A stretch of 64,000 bases of DNA from Marsupella aquatica (lineage: Eukaryota; Marchantiophyta). Numbering within the stretch: the stretch's first letter is position 1; each line of letters begins with the position of its first letter. A program made the position numbers and the translations under genes. Location of the stretch: positions 9,424,001-9,488,000 of the forward strand of contig OZ316897.1 of the NCBI GenBank assembly GCA_973895155.1. Reading direction: 5' to 3'. The notes beneath the pieces were generated by a model. It ran no database searches, had not been told where the DNA came from, and saw only the letters and a program-made list of their open reading frames with translations. Shown here one piece after another: positions 33,490 through 46,200 of the stretch.

Positions 33490-36400
33490 TTATTCATCGT
33501 AGGGCAAGTCTGGTATAACATTGAGGTCAATATTCACATTCAGGTCTACATCCCTACCACCCCCTCCAAGATCAATAATGCGATTTGGAACTATTGGCAA
33601 TACTGAATTTGTAGTTCTTTGCCGTCGCCTGCCTTCCTCATATTCTTTGCCTATTCTACATAGATGTTGTCTATTTGATTCCCTGATTACTTTGCGCTTT
33701 GAAAGAAGTGCACATGGCACTTGACGTTCTTCCAAGTATGTATTTGGTTCAGGGGAACTTGGTGCCTGAGTTCTTTGTCCTCTTTTTCCCCCATGGTAAA
33801 TGTCTACAACTCCCAAGCGTCGCTTTGATGTAAGCCCTACAGACCTTATAAATGCATCGACAGGACCTGTATTGACCTTTCTTGAAAGCACCTTCACTTG
33901 TTGTTGGGCCTTCAATTTAGTCAGCATAAGTTGTGATGCTAAGAATGCTTGTTCTGTGAGCTCCTTGTCTCCTTCAATAATTGTCATTACCTCATCAAAA
34001 ATGCGCATTACAGTCTGTCTCATAGCAGGCTCTCTACTCTGAAGTGACACACTACTATCTTCTAATACCTGCGTCACATAGAATTAACCCTTATTAATAT
34101 GGTGAACTGCACCAAGAACTTTAACCAATACAATGCACAAGGAGTATACACGCCGCCAAAAGATAAACTAATACAAGGTAAAAAGAATGTAGAACATACA
34201 TATGTATTAGAAGAAACTGACAACCTTTCACAACCGTCTTGTGGGCTCACGTCTTCAGCTAGAGTGGCAGTGTCCGTGTCATCATGAAGTGCGCTCAGTT
34301 GTTGTCTATCGTCTTCCAATTTTGCTTCATGAATAGTATCATTGTTTTTGCCAACATTGGCATCTAGGTGGTCAATGCCACCCATGAGGCTACCAAACCT
34401 GGTCCCTAGCTGTTGAACCAAGACAGCACCTTCACAACCTCTAACTAGCAATGCCTTCAGCTGGTGCTTGCACATGTTTCCCTTGTCAGCCCATTTACAG
34501 CAGCATGAAGGGAAGTTGGAAAAAATATTACAAACAATATAGTCTTTCCCATTAGGTTTCAAACTACTAACAATGGCCTGGTTGGGCAATGTTGGATTTG
34601 GAAAACTAACTTGGTGGTCTTTCATTAGATGTTGTGCCTTGTGAAGACTATTGAGGACTATCTCCTCTTTCTTGTAGTTGATGACGCTCCCCCTAGCTTT
34701 GCACCGTATTTGGTACCAAAAGAAAGGGAGCATGACCTGGAATAGAGAATTGACAACCCTATCTAGACGCAAAGCTCCTATGGACCCAATATTCCTCTTT
34801 ATCATCTTCTTCAATGTCAAATGCCAAGCCTCAATCGCACCATTTGTGTTTTGGTTGGCACGAGGCATGTCTCGGACAGCCCTCATCCACTTGGCTGTCA
34901 TTCCACAGACACATAATAACATCCACTAAGGTAAGCATGAGGAAACTGCAAAGAAGCCTACTTTAGTCATTTCAAGGGACAAATGAATATGACATATGCG
35001 GAGCATTAACCTGTTCTGTGGATCCAAGTGTCTTCAAAATAAGCCAAAAACCGTTGTTCCGTGTGATATTTAGCTTGGAAGGATCGCCACTTGACCTGCA
35101 TGTCTTCCTCAGTAATGGCGTACATGAGATCCCCAAGATCATCATTCATATCTAGGAGCTTGGTTCTGTTTGGTACAGTCTTGAAAGTTCTCCTTCCAAG
35201 CTCTGTATGTAGAAAGCAACATGTTAGTGGATTTGACAAAACTTGAACTACAACTAACGAGTTCCAAATGCAATAACAATAGTTGGAACTTGGAAGAATA
35301 CATACCGTCTGACATGCCAACTGCAAAAATATATGGGGATATTGGGAAAGATAGCTTTCAAGGCGCTGATTTCAGCTTGAGCACAGTCAATGATGAAGCA
35401 GCTGGGACTCCAATCTGGTTTGTCCGCTAGTGCTCTATCCTTAACTCCCTTTAAAAAAATGCCAATTTGATCTGCTGATTCAGGCTGCTGGATACACCAT
35501 GCTATGGGTAATCCCCTCTGGTGTTTGTCGAAAGCAACAAGGGTGAAGAAAGGGAACTACAACAGGCCCAAAGGTCAGAAGGCGAACTTTAATTCAAAGA
35601 CAAAAAAAATGCAGTCCACCACTGTACGGGCAATAGGGCACAAAATGCAATGAAATTGACACAACGAAATAGGTTGACAGAGCAAAATGTTAGTCATAAG
35701 AGGCAAAATCCAATCAGATAGACACAACATAACAGGTTGACGAGGAAAATTAAAGCTTAACCATAAGATGCTAAATGCAATCACATGGACACAACAAACA
35801 ACTTAATGCAGTCACCTTGGCAAAACCTTAACCATAACCACCTGATATACACATAACAAAAGAGGGTAACAAAGCGCAATATATATGAAATAGATAGGGA
35901 TAACTAAAACATGCCAAATGCAATGTATTTACTAAGTATTACTTACCCCATATTTATTAGTTGCAAATGTGCTATCCAAAGCCAACACTGATCCATGAGA
36001 CAGGTTTGTCATTTGTGCTCTTTGCCAAGGTGACTGCAATGAAAGCATGAACTCTTGCTCTGGAGGGCCCTCCATGTACTCTCGAGGTGGGCCCTCCATT
36101 TGCGCATTGATGCCTGGTCATTGTCTGCCCATAACCAGGTTTCCTTGTCAATTTTCCTTTTGAGGTTTCGGAGGTCTTGTTTAGAAACCAAGTCATCTCT
36201 TCCATCGAAAGTCAAAGTGATGTCCGGGTCACTGATATTGTGCCCTCGATCATGGCCATCTCTTTCAAATTGCGACTGACAGTGGAGGTCATAAATGTCA
36301 AGGACGGACCATCCTGCCCTCAACAAGTCCTCAAGGTGCTTCCGGAGTTCACTGGCCCATTCATTGGTCAACCATGGAGCAATAGAGCATTTTGGTCCCC

Positions 36401-37126
36401 AAGAGGGTGGGCCTAGTTCTCGATCCCATTCGCCGTGCACAATGTCGCCTCTTTGGTTACAATGCTTTCTGCAATAAAAAGTAGCCCGGCAAAACTTAAA
36501 CCTTTAGAGTGCATTTCAAGTTCAGAGTACAGAGGCAAAACTTAAACCCTTAGAGAGAAATTATTGTTGACAATACAATGGCAACACCTAAACCCTTAGA
36601 GAGCAATTCAAGTTGATAGTACACAAGTAGAACTTAAACTTATACATATGTGTAAAACATAGCAAATTCTCAGAGCATCCTTGGTTACCTATTGATGTAG
36701 GAAAGTTGAAGAGCATCCGGGTTGGTTCTCATCCTCTTTGCAATGAAGTGACATTGACAGCCACGCTTGGCATGGTTGTTGAAGGCATTTTTGCGCAATT
36801 TGGGTCTACTACCGATGCCCGATTTTGGTTTTTGTTCCGGGCAACGGAGGAATAGTGATAGTGCACATGTGTTCATCTTGTGGACCATATGAACACCATA
36901 AGACTTTATATTCCATTCAATCCGTATTTTCTGAATCTGATTTTCTGGAGGATCTAATATGGAATGAGGTCTCAAACTTGGGATCCTTTTTGCCCTCACC
37001 ATCCTTGAAATCGGACAGCCGGTCCCAAGGGATAATAGCCTGGTCATGTGGGCTCCAAGAAATGTCGAGTGATGAAAACTTTCCAGGCGATGGGGTCTGC
37101 ATATGTTCCCATGGTTCTTGACTCAT
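33490..37126 (-). pseudogene. Second Mutator-like DDE transposase (MULE B), different from A, probably decayed
   Basis: Read on the minus strand: a possible N-terminus from 37,126; a GCQCHFIAKRM segment near 36,750 typical of the domain before the core; a long linker (36,440-36,009) with a frame change near 36,105; then LSLQSPWQR and D1 in LALDSTFATNKYG (about 35,975); PFFTLVAFDKHQRGLPIAW; D2 in CFIIDCAQAEI (about 35,388) and FCSWHVRR; E in NTNGAIEAWH (about 34,831); a SWIM finger (CCCKWADKGNMCKH); and a last exon (34,077-33,490) with a basic patch and a DLNVNIDLNVIPDL end. The core is separated by introns near 35,945-35,560, 35,310-35,200, 35,000-34,930 and 34,250-34,080. All catalytic residues are seen. 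Terminal repeats for this element were not found. Either the frame change or an unseen splice explains the linker. Confidence 0.8.
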
Positions 37127-37640
37127 GCCCTAAAGCATTTGGCATAGGCAAAACATAAACCACAAACCATAGGTATAACCTTGGCAAAACATAAACTACA
37201 AGAACCCTAAACATTACAACACGCCTAAGGGCTATTTAGATTCAATCACAGGTCGCAAGGGCCATACGAAGCAAACTCAAATGCAAAAACAATGAATGGG
37301 TTCAGGAATGCATAGTACACTAGCAAAATGTAGATTACAAACCGCAAGCACTTACGTACTACAAACAGTGGCAAAACATGAACTGCAAGAACCGTAAAAA
37401 TTTGCAACGCACACACACACACAACTAGGAAAAACACCTACAAGATCCCTAAAGGCTATTTATATTACAATCACAGGTTGCAAGGGCCATACAAAGCAAT
37501 CTAAAATGCTAAGACAACGAATTGGTGCATAACGCATGGTACATTGCACTTCGCACAGGAAGAACGCAAAGTACAACATTTGACAAAATATAGATTACTT
37601 TCATGCATGAATTGAGCCAGAACGTACATTACATTCTGGC
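36480..37640 (-). repeat. Inverted minisatellite copies in introns and 5' flank of MULE B transposase
   Basis: Scattered GGCAAAACATAAACC and GCAAAACTTAAACCC units, the reverse complement of the array at 29-30 kb. Also a direct repeat of about 45 bp (TCACAGGTYGCAAGGGCCATAC) at about 37,240 and 37,473. Confidence 0.7.
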
Positions 37641-37956
37641 ATAGAGTTTAGAGTTGAATGCAATGGGCGTGAACAGATTTCAGGTCTGCAAAATCATTGA
37701 AAGATACCTTTGACACAACCAATGTGTGACCTGCAGTACGTCAATGTCAACGTGTAGCACAATGTGACCCCACGCCCCACGCGACCGCTTGCTGTTCTCA
37801 CCGTCTTGGTCTTCTCACGAGCTCCCTGCAGCCTGCAGCGTAGTGCGTGCATACAGTGTTTCTGTCGGAGTTCAGTTTTGGCACAAAGTGTGGATGCAGG
37901 GTGTGCGTGGCATCGGGGTTGTACCACACCATCGCTCCATCGCCACATGCGTCCCA
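37127..37956. other. Junction between MULE B region and gypsy fragment
   Basis: Minisatellite copies to about 37,640, then GC-richer sequence without a recognised gene. The gypsy coding sequence stops at about 37,957 just after the protease, so the break point of the retroelement lies here. Confidence 0.45.
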
Positions 37957-38310
37957 TCATCTAAAAACCTGTGTCGCCATCCTCATCTCTATGATAAATG
38001 GCTGCCCTAAAATCATCTGCATGGGAAGACTCTCATGAACAAAAACATTCATTGGTTCCACAATATCCCCAATGTGGAGCTTAACTCCAGGACAAGCTCC
38101 CCCAAAACTGTTTTTGTCTGCACTAACAGACCTAACTCCCCATCCACTATGTCGGTCTACTGCCCACTGTCCCTCATCGTAAATACGCATCAGAATAATA
38201 CTCACCTCAGAACCTGAATCTAGTAATGCTCTCACAGGACTCTTAATTCTATCTAACTCCACCTCGCACTCACTACACCCTCGTGCCCAATGCATCCTCC
38301 TCACATCCAT
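37957..38310 (-). pseudogene. Ty3/gypsy-like retropepsin fragment
   Basis: A 117-codon frame with LLDSGSEVSIIL, the active-site motif of retroviral-type aspartic proteases (D-S-G), and LGQPFI near the end, as in plant gypsy polyproteins. It is the last recognisable part of the element; reverse transcriptase, RNase H and integrase should follow and are absent. Confidence 0.75.
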
Positions 38311-38733
38311 GGTTATCGAACACCAAGCTAATGCTCTCTCTCTCTCTCGTCTGCCCTGATAACCTCCATCCCCACCTGCTCTTGACTCGAGGATTCCCCT
38401 CTCTCAAAGCCCTCTCTTTCCCCACTCACTTTTCCCACAAACAGCATCACTCTTTCTTCTCCTTCATTTTTTGAGTCAAAGTTCCCCTCTTCTGCCAAGG
38501 TACATGCCACCCCTTGCAGCCCTTCCTTCAGGATGCGCTTCTCTTGACCCGTGTCAAGATAACATCTTGCACATCTCTCCGCATACACCCTATTACTTCT
38601 TTGTTCGTTAGACCCCGCACCTCTTGATTCCAAAATTTGGTTCCAACCGCATTAAAATCAACCTCCCACTCAATTTCTCTCCCTAATACCCATCTTGGTT
38701 TCTTTCCTCCTACCTTTCCTCTCCCTTTTTGCT

Positions 38734-39255
38734 CTACCCTAGAACTTGACCCTGGTTCTTCTTCTTAATCTCTCCTGACTCTCCTTCTCTCTTTTCACCC
38801 TCTTTGGCACTAAATGATTCTCTTGAATCCCTTTGTTTTACCTCTACTATTACCTCGGAACTATCCTTCCCTTGCTGGATAGAATTCACAAAAACCGGTG
38901 CTTTCCAACCAGTTTCTCTCCGCAAATACTCAGCATATCTCTTCCCACTCACCTCATCAAAACCAGTCCTCATACCACCACACGACTCTGCCCTATCTTG
39001 CTCAACTACATAAACTCTTGGTTCATACATCATGGCTCCAACTTTTGCCTTTCCTCTATGCTTCTCAACAAGCACCTTCATCCCTCCCTTCCCAAAGTTC
39101 AACGGAACCCCTTCCCCATCATCAAAGTATGCTAGTCTCTTCTTCCCTGGCTCCCCTACAAACTTGACCCATTGTTCTCTCAGGGCCTCCGTCAATTCTC
39201 TACACTCATTCCTGGTGTGATTCAAAGAATCACACCACATACAGAATGCATTCGA
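38734..39255 (-). pseudogene. gag C-terminal part with CCHC zinc knuckle
   Basis: The frame contains CMWCDSLNHTRNEC (C-x2-C-x4-H-x4-C), the nucleic-acid-binding knuckle of gag, followed by a charged linker. It lies between the capsid-like frame (39,304-40,179) and the protease, the expected order. Frames are separated by stops or shifts, so the polyprotein is broken. Confidence 0.7.
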
Positions 39256-39303
39256 CCTCCTCTCAGCTGGTTCTCTTCTTGGAATCTCAGTCCTCTGAGA
39301 CCT

Positions 39304-40179
39304 CTACTCTATCACATGGGAGGTCAAAAGCCTTATCCCTTCTGCTATTTTCTCTAGGTCAGTTGTGCTCGATCCTGAGCTTGATCCTTCCACCTGCACC
39401 TTCCTCCCAGTATCTTCCCTCCTTCCAACTACATCCCTGGTGATCTCTCTTTCACTTTCCCTCCTCCTTACCACCCCTCTTGTGGCTTCTCTGTCGTTCT
39501 CCCTCCTCCTCCTACGCTCATTTACCCTCATTATTGCTCTCTCAACCAGACCCCAATCCGCTGGTCCTTCCGCCCAAGTGGGTTCTAGTAAATCCATGGC
39601 ATTCTCTAGCTCGTCTCTAAGCTGCTCCCCTGCTGCTCTCAAAAATAGCTCTGACTTTTGGAGCTCAATAATCCTCACATCACGCCAAGGGAGCTGGCTC
39701 ATCCTTCGAGTGAACTCTCGAAGTAATTGTTGCGGCTCAAGTCTCTTCTCTCTCTCATTAACCCAATCCAGGAAGGAAGTGTGAGTTTCCCAACTCAAAT
39801 CCTCCAACTGAAATTCTTCTTTCATCCGTCGCTCAAAATCCCTCCAGTTTCTATCCTCAACTGACCTATCAACCAAAACCTGAACTGACCCCTTTAAACT
39901 CATCTCAACAACTGTGACAAACTTCCGGATTGCCACAACCTCATCCACCATTTGTATCTCGACTTGCGTCTTATACTCTTCTAAATACCGGGTAACATCT
40001 TGCCCATCAAACCGGCCTCTATTCGTCAGTACCGCCTGAAGGCATCTCAATGCCCTCATCTCCTGGTCTCTCTCTCTCCTCTCCACTGCTTCCCTCTCTC
40101 TCCTATCACGCTCACTAACCGCATCCTCTCTCTTCATTAGCTGCATGGCAGCTGCTATCATCCTAATCATGTCCTCCAT
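39304..40179 (-). pseudogene. gag capsid-like protein of a Ty3/gypsy element
   Basis: 291 codons, rich in Arg/Glu. The central part (FDGQDVTRYLEEYKTQVEIQ, then ELFLRAAGEQLRDELENAMD) fits the retrotransposon gag/capsid helical domain. The Arg-rich C-terminus precedes the zinc knuckle of the next frame. The upstream leader and LTR (40,180-43,206) are on the same strand side, so this is the 5' half of a minus-oriented element. Confidence 0.75.
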
Positions 40180-40745
40180 AGTCTCCTCTTTCTGAAAGCT
40201 TCAGAAAAACTCTCTATAGTAGGATTCGTGTCTGAATCCATACACAAGCCGATAACCTTCAAACTATGGTTTCACTCCCTCTTCCGTCGAATGTTTGGTC
40301 ACAACAAGTCAGTTGTTTCCAACCATTCACAGCTGATCAGCCTCTCAGCTCCTTGAGCTGCCACTGTCGAACTGCCCCTCAAGAGGTTAAGAACCCTAGC
40401 TCACCCTCAATCAGTCAATCAATCAGTCATTCATCTTAGTCAACCCTAATTATCTATTCTCGTTACTAATTCCCTCATCCCATGGCTGCCCTTCTGCTCG
40501 CCTCCCTCAAGCTCTCAACCCTAAATGAACCTATGGCCCTCACTGGTTGCTCCCTTTGTTTTTCTCTATCTCGTGCCCTATTCTCATTTTCCCTATCTAG
40601 ATATGTCACCCTCGGGTCCCTATTCCCTTCACAATCAACAGGTATTAATGGCTTTCCCATACACTAATCGCATGTCCCTAAAACTAATGATCCGCAAGTT
40701 CCCCAATATGGTCGCCACTCTTGTCCGGGGACCAGTTTAGAGCGG
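40180..40745 (-). other. Leader and primer-binding region of the gypsy element
   Basis: Untranslated leader between the LTR and gag. Just inside the LTR the minus strand has a TGGTCCCCGGAC stretch and then GTGGCGACCATATTGGGGAA, resembling the primer-site neighbourhood of plant gypsy elements. The priming tRNA is not assigned. Confidence 0.45.
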
Positions 40746-43206
40746 TGTGAAAACTAGTTTCTTTTAATAATTCAGGGACTTACTTACATTTGTTTTAGTT
40801 TCATTTTTCTGTTTCTTAATATGTTTCAATTCGTATTAACAGACTCTACTTAACACTAATTCTCCTTTAGTATTCAACATGTTTCTTTCAAACTAACAAC
40901 ATTAACCTATTTATTTGTTTTGATTCATAATGAGTTTTGTTAAAATGTTTTCTTAAATAACAATTGATTCAACAAGAAAATTTAGCTCTCTCTATGATGT
41001 CAACTTTTATCTATTAATTTCCCAGCTCATCATTTGTCTTTCATTTGTAAACTTCTTTTATGTTATTTGCTCTCATTCGTAAGGTCTTGTACACCAATCT
41101 CAAGTTTTCTTGTTTTTGAAAATTCATGCATTCCATTCACAAACACTTTTGCTACAATCAAAAACTTTCAAATACACATCATTTTTATTTTTTATTTAAC
41201 CTTTTAAAGGTTTTTTCGGATTTACAACATTTTTGGAGTCTTCTAATCCACTCTCGTCAACTTTTCCTCAACTAGGGTCTCGACTCGGCTCACTTCAGGT
41301 CTCATGGTCAAGTTTCAATCTCGAGGTCATCAATGGTTTCTCCTAGGCATTTTGAACACAACTTCAGTCTCCGGCAAGCTTCTTTCATGTCCTCATTCTT
41401 CTTGCACTCTTCCTCTTGTCCTTTCTTCCTCCTCTCCTCAAGCTTCCAGTCCCAAAGCAGGAAAAATTTCCTCTCGGTCATTTTGCTGTTTTCTTTTCCC
41501 TTTCTCTAGTTCAACTAAGTACCCCAAGTTATTTAGCTCTGCCTCTCTGCAATTCACTTTCTATAAGTAAATCCTTCCTCCTTAAAACATTCCTTTCAAA
41601 TTCTAACTGTTCCTATTCTAAATTCATTCTTGAAACTTCGTCTTTTGTTGCAAGTTCCCTTCAACTCTTCCTCGTTTTCGCTAGCAGAAATGTTCGGCAG
41701 CATTCACGTATCCTCTTGAATTCCTGATCTCTTTTTGTTTTATTTCCCAGAATCTTCAATCGCTTTCCTTGAGAAGCTTATCCGCCTTTATCAACTCTAG
41801 TTCTTTCTTTTAATTTACAGCCTTCGACATCACCCCTTTTACCTTCCGATCCTCTACAAACACACTTCCATGAATTTTGATCTCCTCTTTCAAAAAGTTA
41901 AATTTTCAGCATTTCTGGTTCTGTTGTTTTCAATCAATTCCTTAGCTTTTGTTTCACAGCTCTCGTTTCGCTTTCTTCTTTTCGGCCGAAGAGCTTCAAA
42001 GCTCTATCTCTTTTCTCTCTTTAGAAGTCAAACTCCTCCATCGTCATTTATCTTTCCTGCATCCAAAAATCTTCCTTCGTCTCCCATCAAACTCTTGTCT
42101 TCTTCCACGAAGGAAACTTCGCTTCGCGTTTTGCCCTTTGATGATTTGACCTCTATGTTTTCTCCTTTCTGAGCTTCTTCACATATCTCTTGAAGCCAAG
42201 AAATTTTCTTTCTCCTTACGTTCTTTTTCAACTCTGCAGCTTCTTAATTCTGAGTCCAACGTAAGGTCATCCCAAACTGCCATCCCCTTTCGTTCTTTTC
42301 TCTCGAGCTCTCCCTAAGTGTTCCAACCACTAACTCCCTCCCTGAAATTCCCGATCTCCCTTCCAAATTCACCATGCACACACAGACATCAATCCCACCG
42401 CTGTAGCTTTCTTCTCCTTTAAACTCGCCATACATTCGCCAGCCATCTTAGCCCGGCTCGTTCTCTTCCTCCCTGAAGTCCTCTTACCCTCGCGCCCCTT
42501 TCTCGCCTCATTCACTTTTTTAACATCAATCTCCACTGGCCGAATTTCACTCATTCAACCTCATAATGCGCGGCCTCTCCCTGGAATTCTTGTTCAGGCA
42601 AGCTCTCCCAAAAATTCTTCCAAAAAAACAATCCATGAAGAATTCGAGCATCCCTATTCTTGCTCTCCTTTGCTTTCGCCCGCTTCCCCTTGATCATCCG
42701 AAAAAAACTTCCAAAAAAACTTCAGCGTTCCACCGCTCGCCCTTTTAGCACACTCTCTTCCATTCCTCTATTCTCTCGTGCGCCTCCTCCTTCTCGTCAA
42801 CTTCTCGCGAAATTCACTCTAACCTTCTCGCCTCAGTTTGAAAATTGCCCTTATGAACCGGGCGCTCCCAGCTCACCACATGTCAATGGGAGAAAAATCC
42901 CTTCCAAAAGCCTCAAAACCATAGCTATTTGTTTTATCCTCTATTCCTCTTCTGTCTTATTATCTTTCAATTTCAACTCAGCTTGATTTGTTCTTTCTCT
43001 TCTCAACTAGAGATCTAATTCATCACAAGCTGAACTTAAAACAAGTCGACCTCGATTCAGCATACACAACTTCATTCGTCAAATATTTTCCCCGATGACA
43101 TTCACCCCCACCGAACCTGTGTAGCCTCCGGCCTGCACCACCATCATCATCATGAGCCTGACCTGACTTGACCTGAGCTGCACCGAGTCATGGAAATCCC
43201 ATCACA
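40746..43206 (-). repeat. Single long terminal repeat (5' LTR) of the gypsy element
   Basis: On the minus strand it starts TGTGATGGG at 43,206 and ends TTTTCACA at 40,746, giving the 5-bp TGTGA/TCACA inverted ends typical of LTRs, length about 2.46 kb. Pyrimidine-rich on the plus strand. The partner LTR is not in the window, so this rests on end motifs and position relative to gag. Confidence 0.6.
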
Positions 43207-46200
43207 AGAGTACAAAAAAATGTTTCTCCAAAAATGGTACAACAAACATTTTCATAAAAACGAACTAAACTAACCCTCAATATCTTATCATAAGCCTAAG
43301 TTCCAAATTTCACAACAAGCCAAAAGGTGAAAATATGTTTTTCACCAAAAGCTCATATCAAATGAAAAAATCAATATCAAAATTTTGAAGTACATTATTA
43401 TATACCCAAATTGAATACTTATATTTAAACATTTATTAAACCAAAATATTCAATTTTAATATGATAGTAAGATAGTCTCCTATTTTTTACTTATCCAAAA
43501 TATTGATTTTTTCCTCATTAATAAACACTAACAAAAAGTTAAAAAATTATATTTATATCTTGTCCCCAGTATGGATATGAATAGTTTTTCAATAACTTTA
43601 AAGCAATTCTCTCATATAGATAAGATTCATAAAATTGGAAATGAACTTGTTTATTTCTAATTACTTTAATAGTAACATAAAATCTTAAAGATGTTTCAAT
43701 TCATACAATCTATCAACTTTCCAACAATATATGAAAAGATTTATATTATCAATTTAGACAATCACCAAAATCTTAGTTCATAAATCAATGTAACATAAAA
43801 CATGATTATGCATGTTATTTCAATAAATCTTCATTTCTTATTATTTCTAAAAAACTTTATATAGATTTTCTTCTATAATGATGTATAAAAAAATTACATT
43901 TAATAATTGATGATTATCATTAATGATTATTATTATAATATAAAAGTATTTTTAAAAGTGAAACTATCTTAAAGGTAACCTGTCTTGATTATGATTGAAT
44001 TAATTGACAACACTAACTTGTTAGAATATGATGCATATTGTATACTTAAACTAGCTAGAATAAACCTTGTTACTAGTTAGATGAACTAGGTTGCTTGTAT
44101 GGATCAAAAATAGCAAGGTTAAGTTGAATCAAGAAACCCAATGTCTTTAATTCATATCAATCTAAAGATATGTACTCAATTCAAAAAAATAATTTAATAT
44201 CAAACAAATATACATACATTAAGCTTTTCTATTGTATAATTTTTTAAAAATAATATTACTGATGGTATTGAATCCTTAGAATAAATTTTTAAAAAAATTA
44301 AAATTTGTTTTACTTATAAAAGTTTATTTACTATTATTTTACATGATATTAAAACAATGTTGAAAAAATATTACATTGAAGAAATTAACTATATGATCTG
44401 ATCAAATTTGAATAATGTAAACAATTTGATCTATCTGACTAATTAAATATGCATGAGTGCCCTTCTTATTTATTCTCAAGTAGTATTTAAAAGAAATAAA
44501 TTAAGGATTTTTATCTTTTCACATAATTATCTCACTTGTGTAACCCTAAACTCAAAGAGCCCAAAATTTCTATCAGCATACCATTTGCAACTTTGTACAA
44601 CTCTCATAACTTTAGAAGACAATAGGGTTAAGAAATACATCCATTAAGAAACTTAAATTTCAGTAACCATATTCAATTTGTTTGCATGGTTTAATTACAC
44701 ATGACCAAGTCAATGATGCCAGCAAAGAGCCTCATTCTTAATTAATAATGTGAGTTTGTAAATGGTTGAAATATTGAGACAACCAAAGTATTACAATACC
44801 AACTTAAAAATATTTAATTGGAATCATCAGGCCAGTATGGTTATATTTTTTCAAATAACAATATCTAGATTTTACTGCAATATATTATTTCTAGTGGTTT
44901 GACACCAAAATTAATTACATAATAGTGCATTTTTAGTCACCCTGAATATCAATATCAATGACATTGCTAATCACACCAACAAGGATCTTGAAAATAGACC
45001 GGTGCCAACCAACGATAGTTTTGTTAGAAGGAAGTGAAATAAATATCTAGGCTTGCATAATAACCATGTTTTTCAATTCATTGAAAATAACTTTATTCCA
45101 ATGAATGGTGTACATCTCGTCCAATTGTTGCTTGCTCATAAGTAGTGAGCTCAAAAAAATGAACATTATGAAGAGCTTAGTATAACCCATTTTGTGGGTC
45201 TTTCCTTTACAACTTTATATATGTGGAGAGCATAGTAATGTTCAACTTTTTTTGTGATTCTTTTATTCCATGTGTGAGCTAGTGGTGGAATTATTTAGGG
45301 ACATCTTCCATAGTGATGTAAAGTTCAACAATCACCAAGAGAAAAAAAATAAATGAGAAGAAGTTAAAAAATACTATGACAAGATAAATGACCTATTTAA
45401 GATGAAGGATTAGTTGTCGGAGAAGCAACAGACAAAGATGGTGCTCCAACAAATGATGAAACAAACAAGAAAGTAGAAGGAATCTAAAAGAGTTGAATTA
45501 GGTAAAGATAAACAAACTTGGGTATGAACATAGTGCTAGCATTTCAACTTCACAAGATAACGGCAACAATTTGGGCTTCAAATACAATAATATCTAAGGA
45601 AAGTATGAAAGATTGGGCAATCCAATCTTAGTTTTTCACTCTTGAAAATCAGTGTGCTAAGTAGTACACTGGCTTGATCAAAGTGTCATCTACCAGATAT
45701 GTGTCTCTTTAAGAATCCAATCATTCTTAGGCGTTGGATATAATAGAAAGAACCAATAAACTTATGTACAATATCTTCTACTTTGAGGATGCATAGTATA
45801 ATTAGCTAGCTTTGAAATTTGATACACGATAAAATTATTCTAAGGATCAAGAAATATCTTACAAATTGAACTGTGATAAAATTTCTTACTTTAATTCTGA
45901 AGAGGTGCAGAACATGACCACTATACAAACTTAGAACTAATAATTGGTTTACTCCTAACATAGATACAATAGGCTACGCTCAAGCCGTCAATGAGGTTTT
46001 TTAATAAAATTTACTCATGATTAATGACACTCAAATATATAAATATAAAGTTTGACTTGGGCAAGGGTTTAGTTTACTCAACTTGCACATACAAACTATG
46101 AAAAAATAAACATTTTTGCCATTAATAGGGTTTAATCCATTCTTGAACCTTGGAATGATTTAATTAGTTCCTTGACTCTTATAGCCCTTAGTTTCTTATT

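Noticed and set aside
26368-37730. CAATGTGTGAC at 26,368 and 37,720 as a possible 11-bp TSD of MULE B
   Set aside because: The sequences just inside the two copies do not form a terminal inverted repeat, so the match is probably chance.
38804-39784. Several plus-strand frames rich in Ser/Leu/Pro
   Set aside because: Antisense to the gag and zinc-knuckle frames of the gypsy element, which carry real motifs.
41304-42986. Plus-strand Ser/Phe/Leu-rich frames
   Set aside because: They arise from pyrimidine-rich sequence inside the proposed gypsy LTR and show no protein signature.
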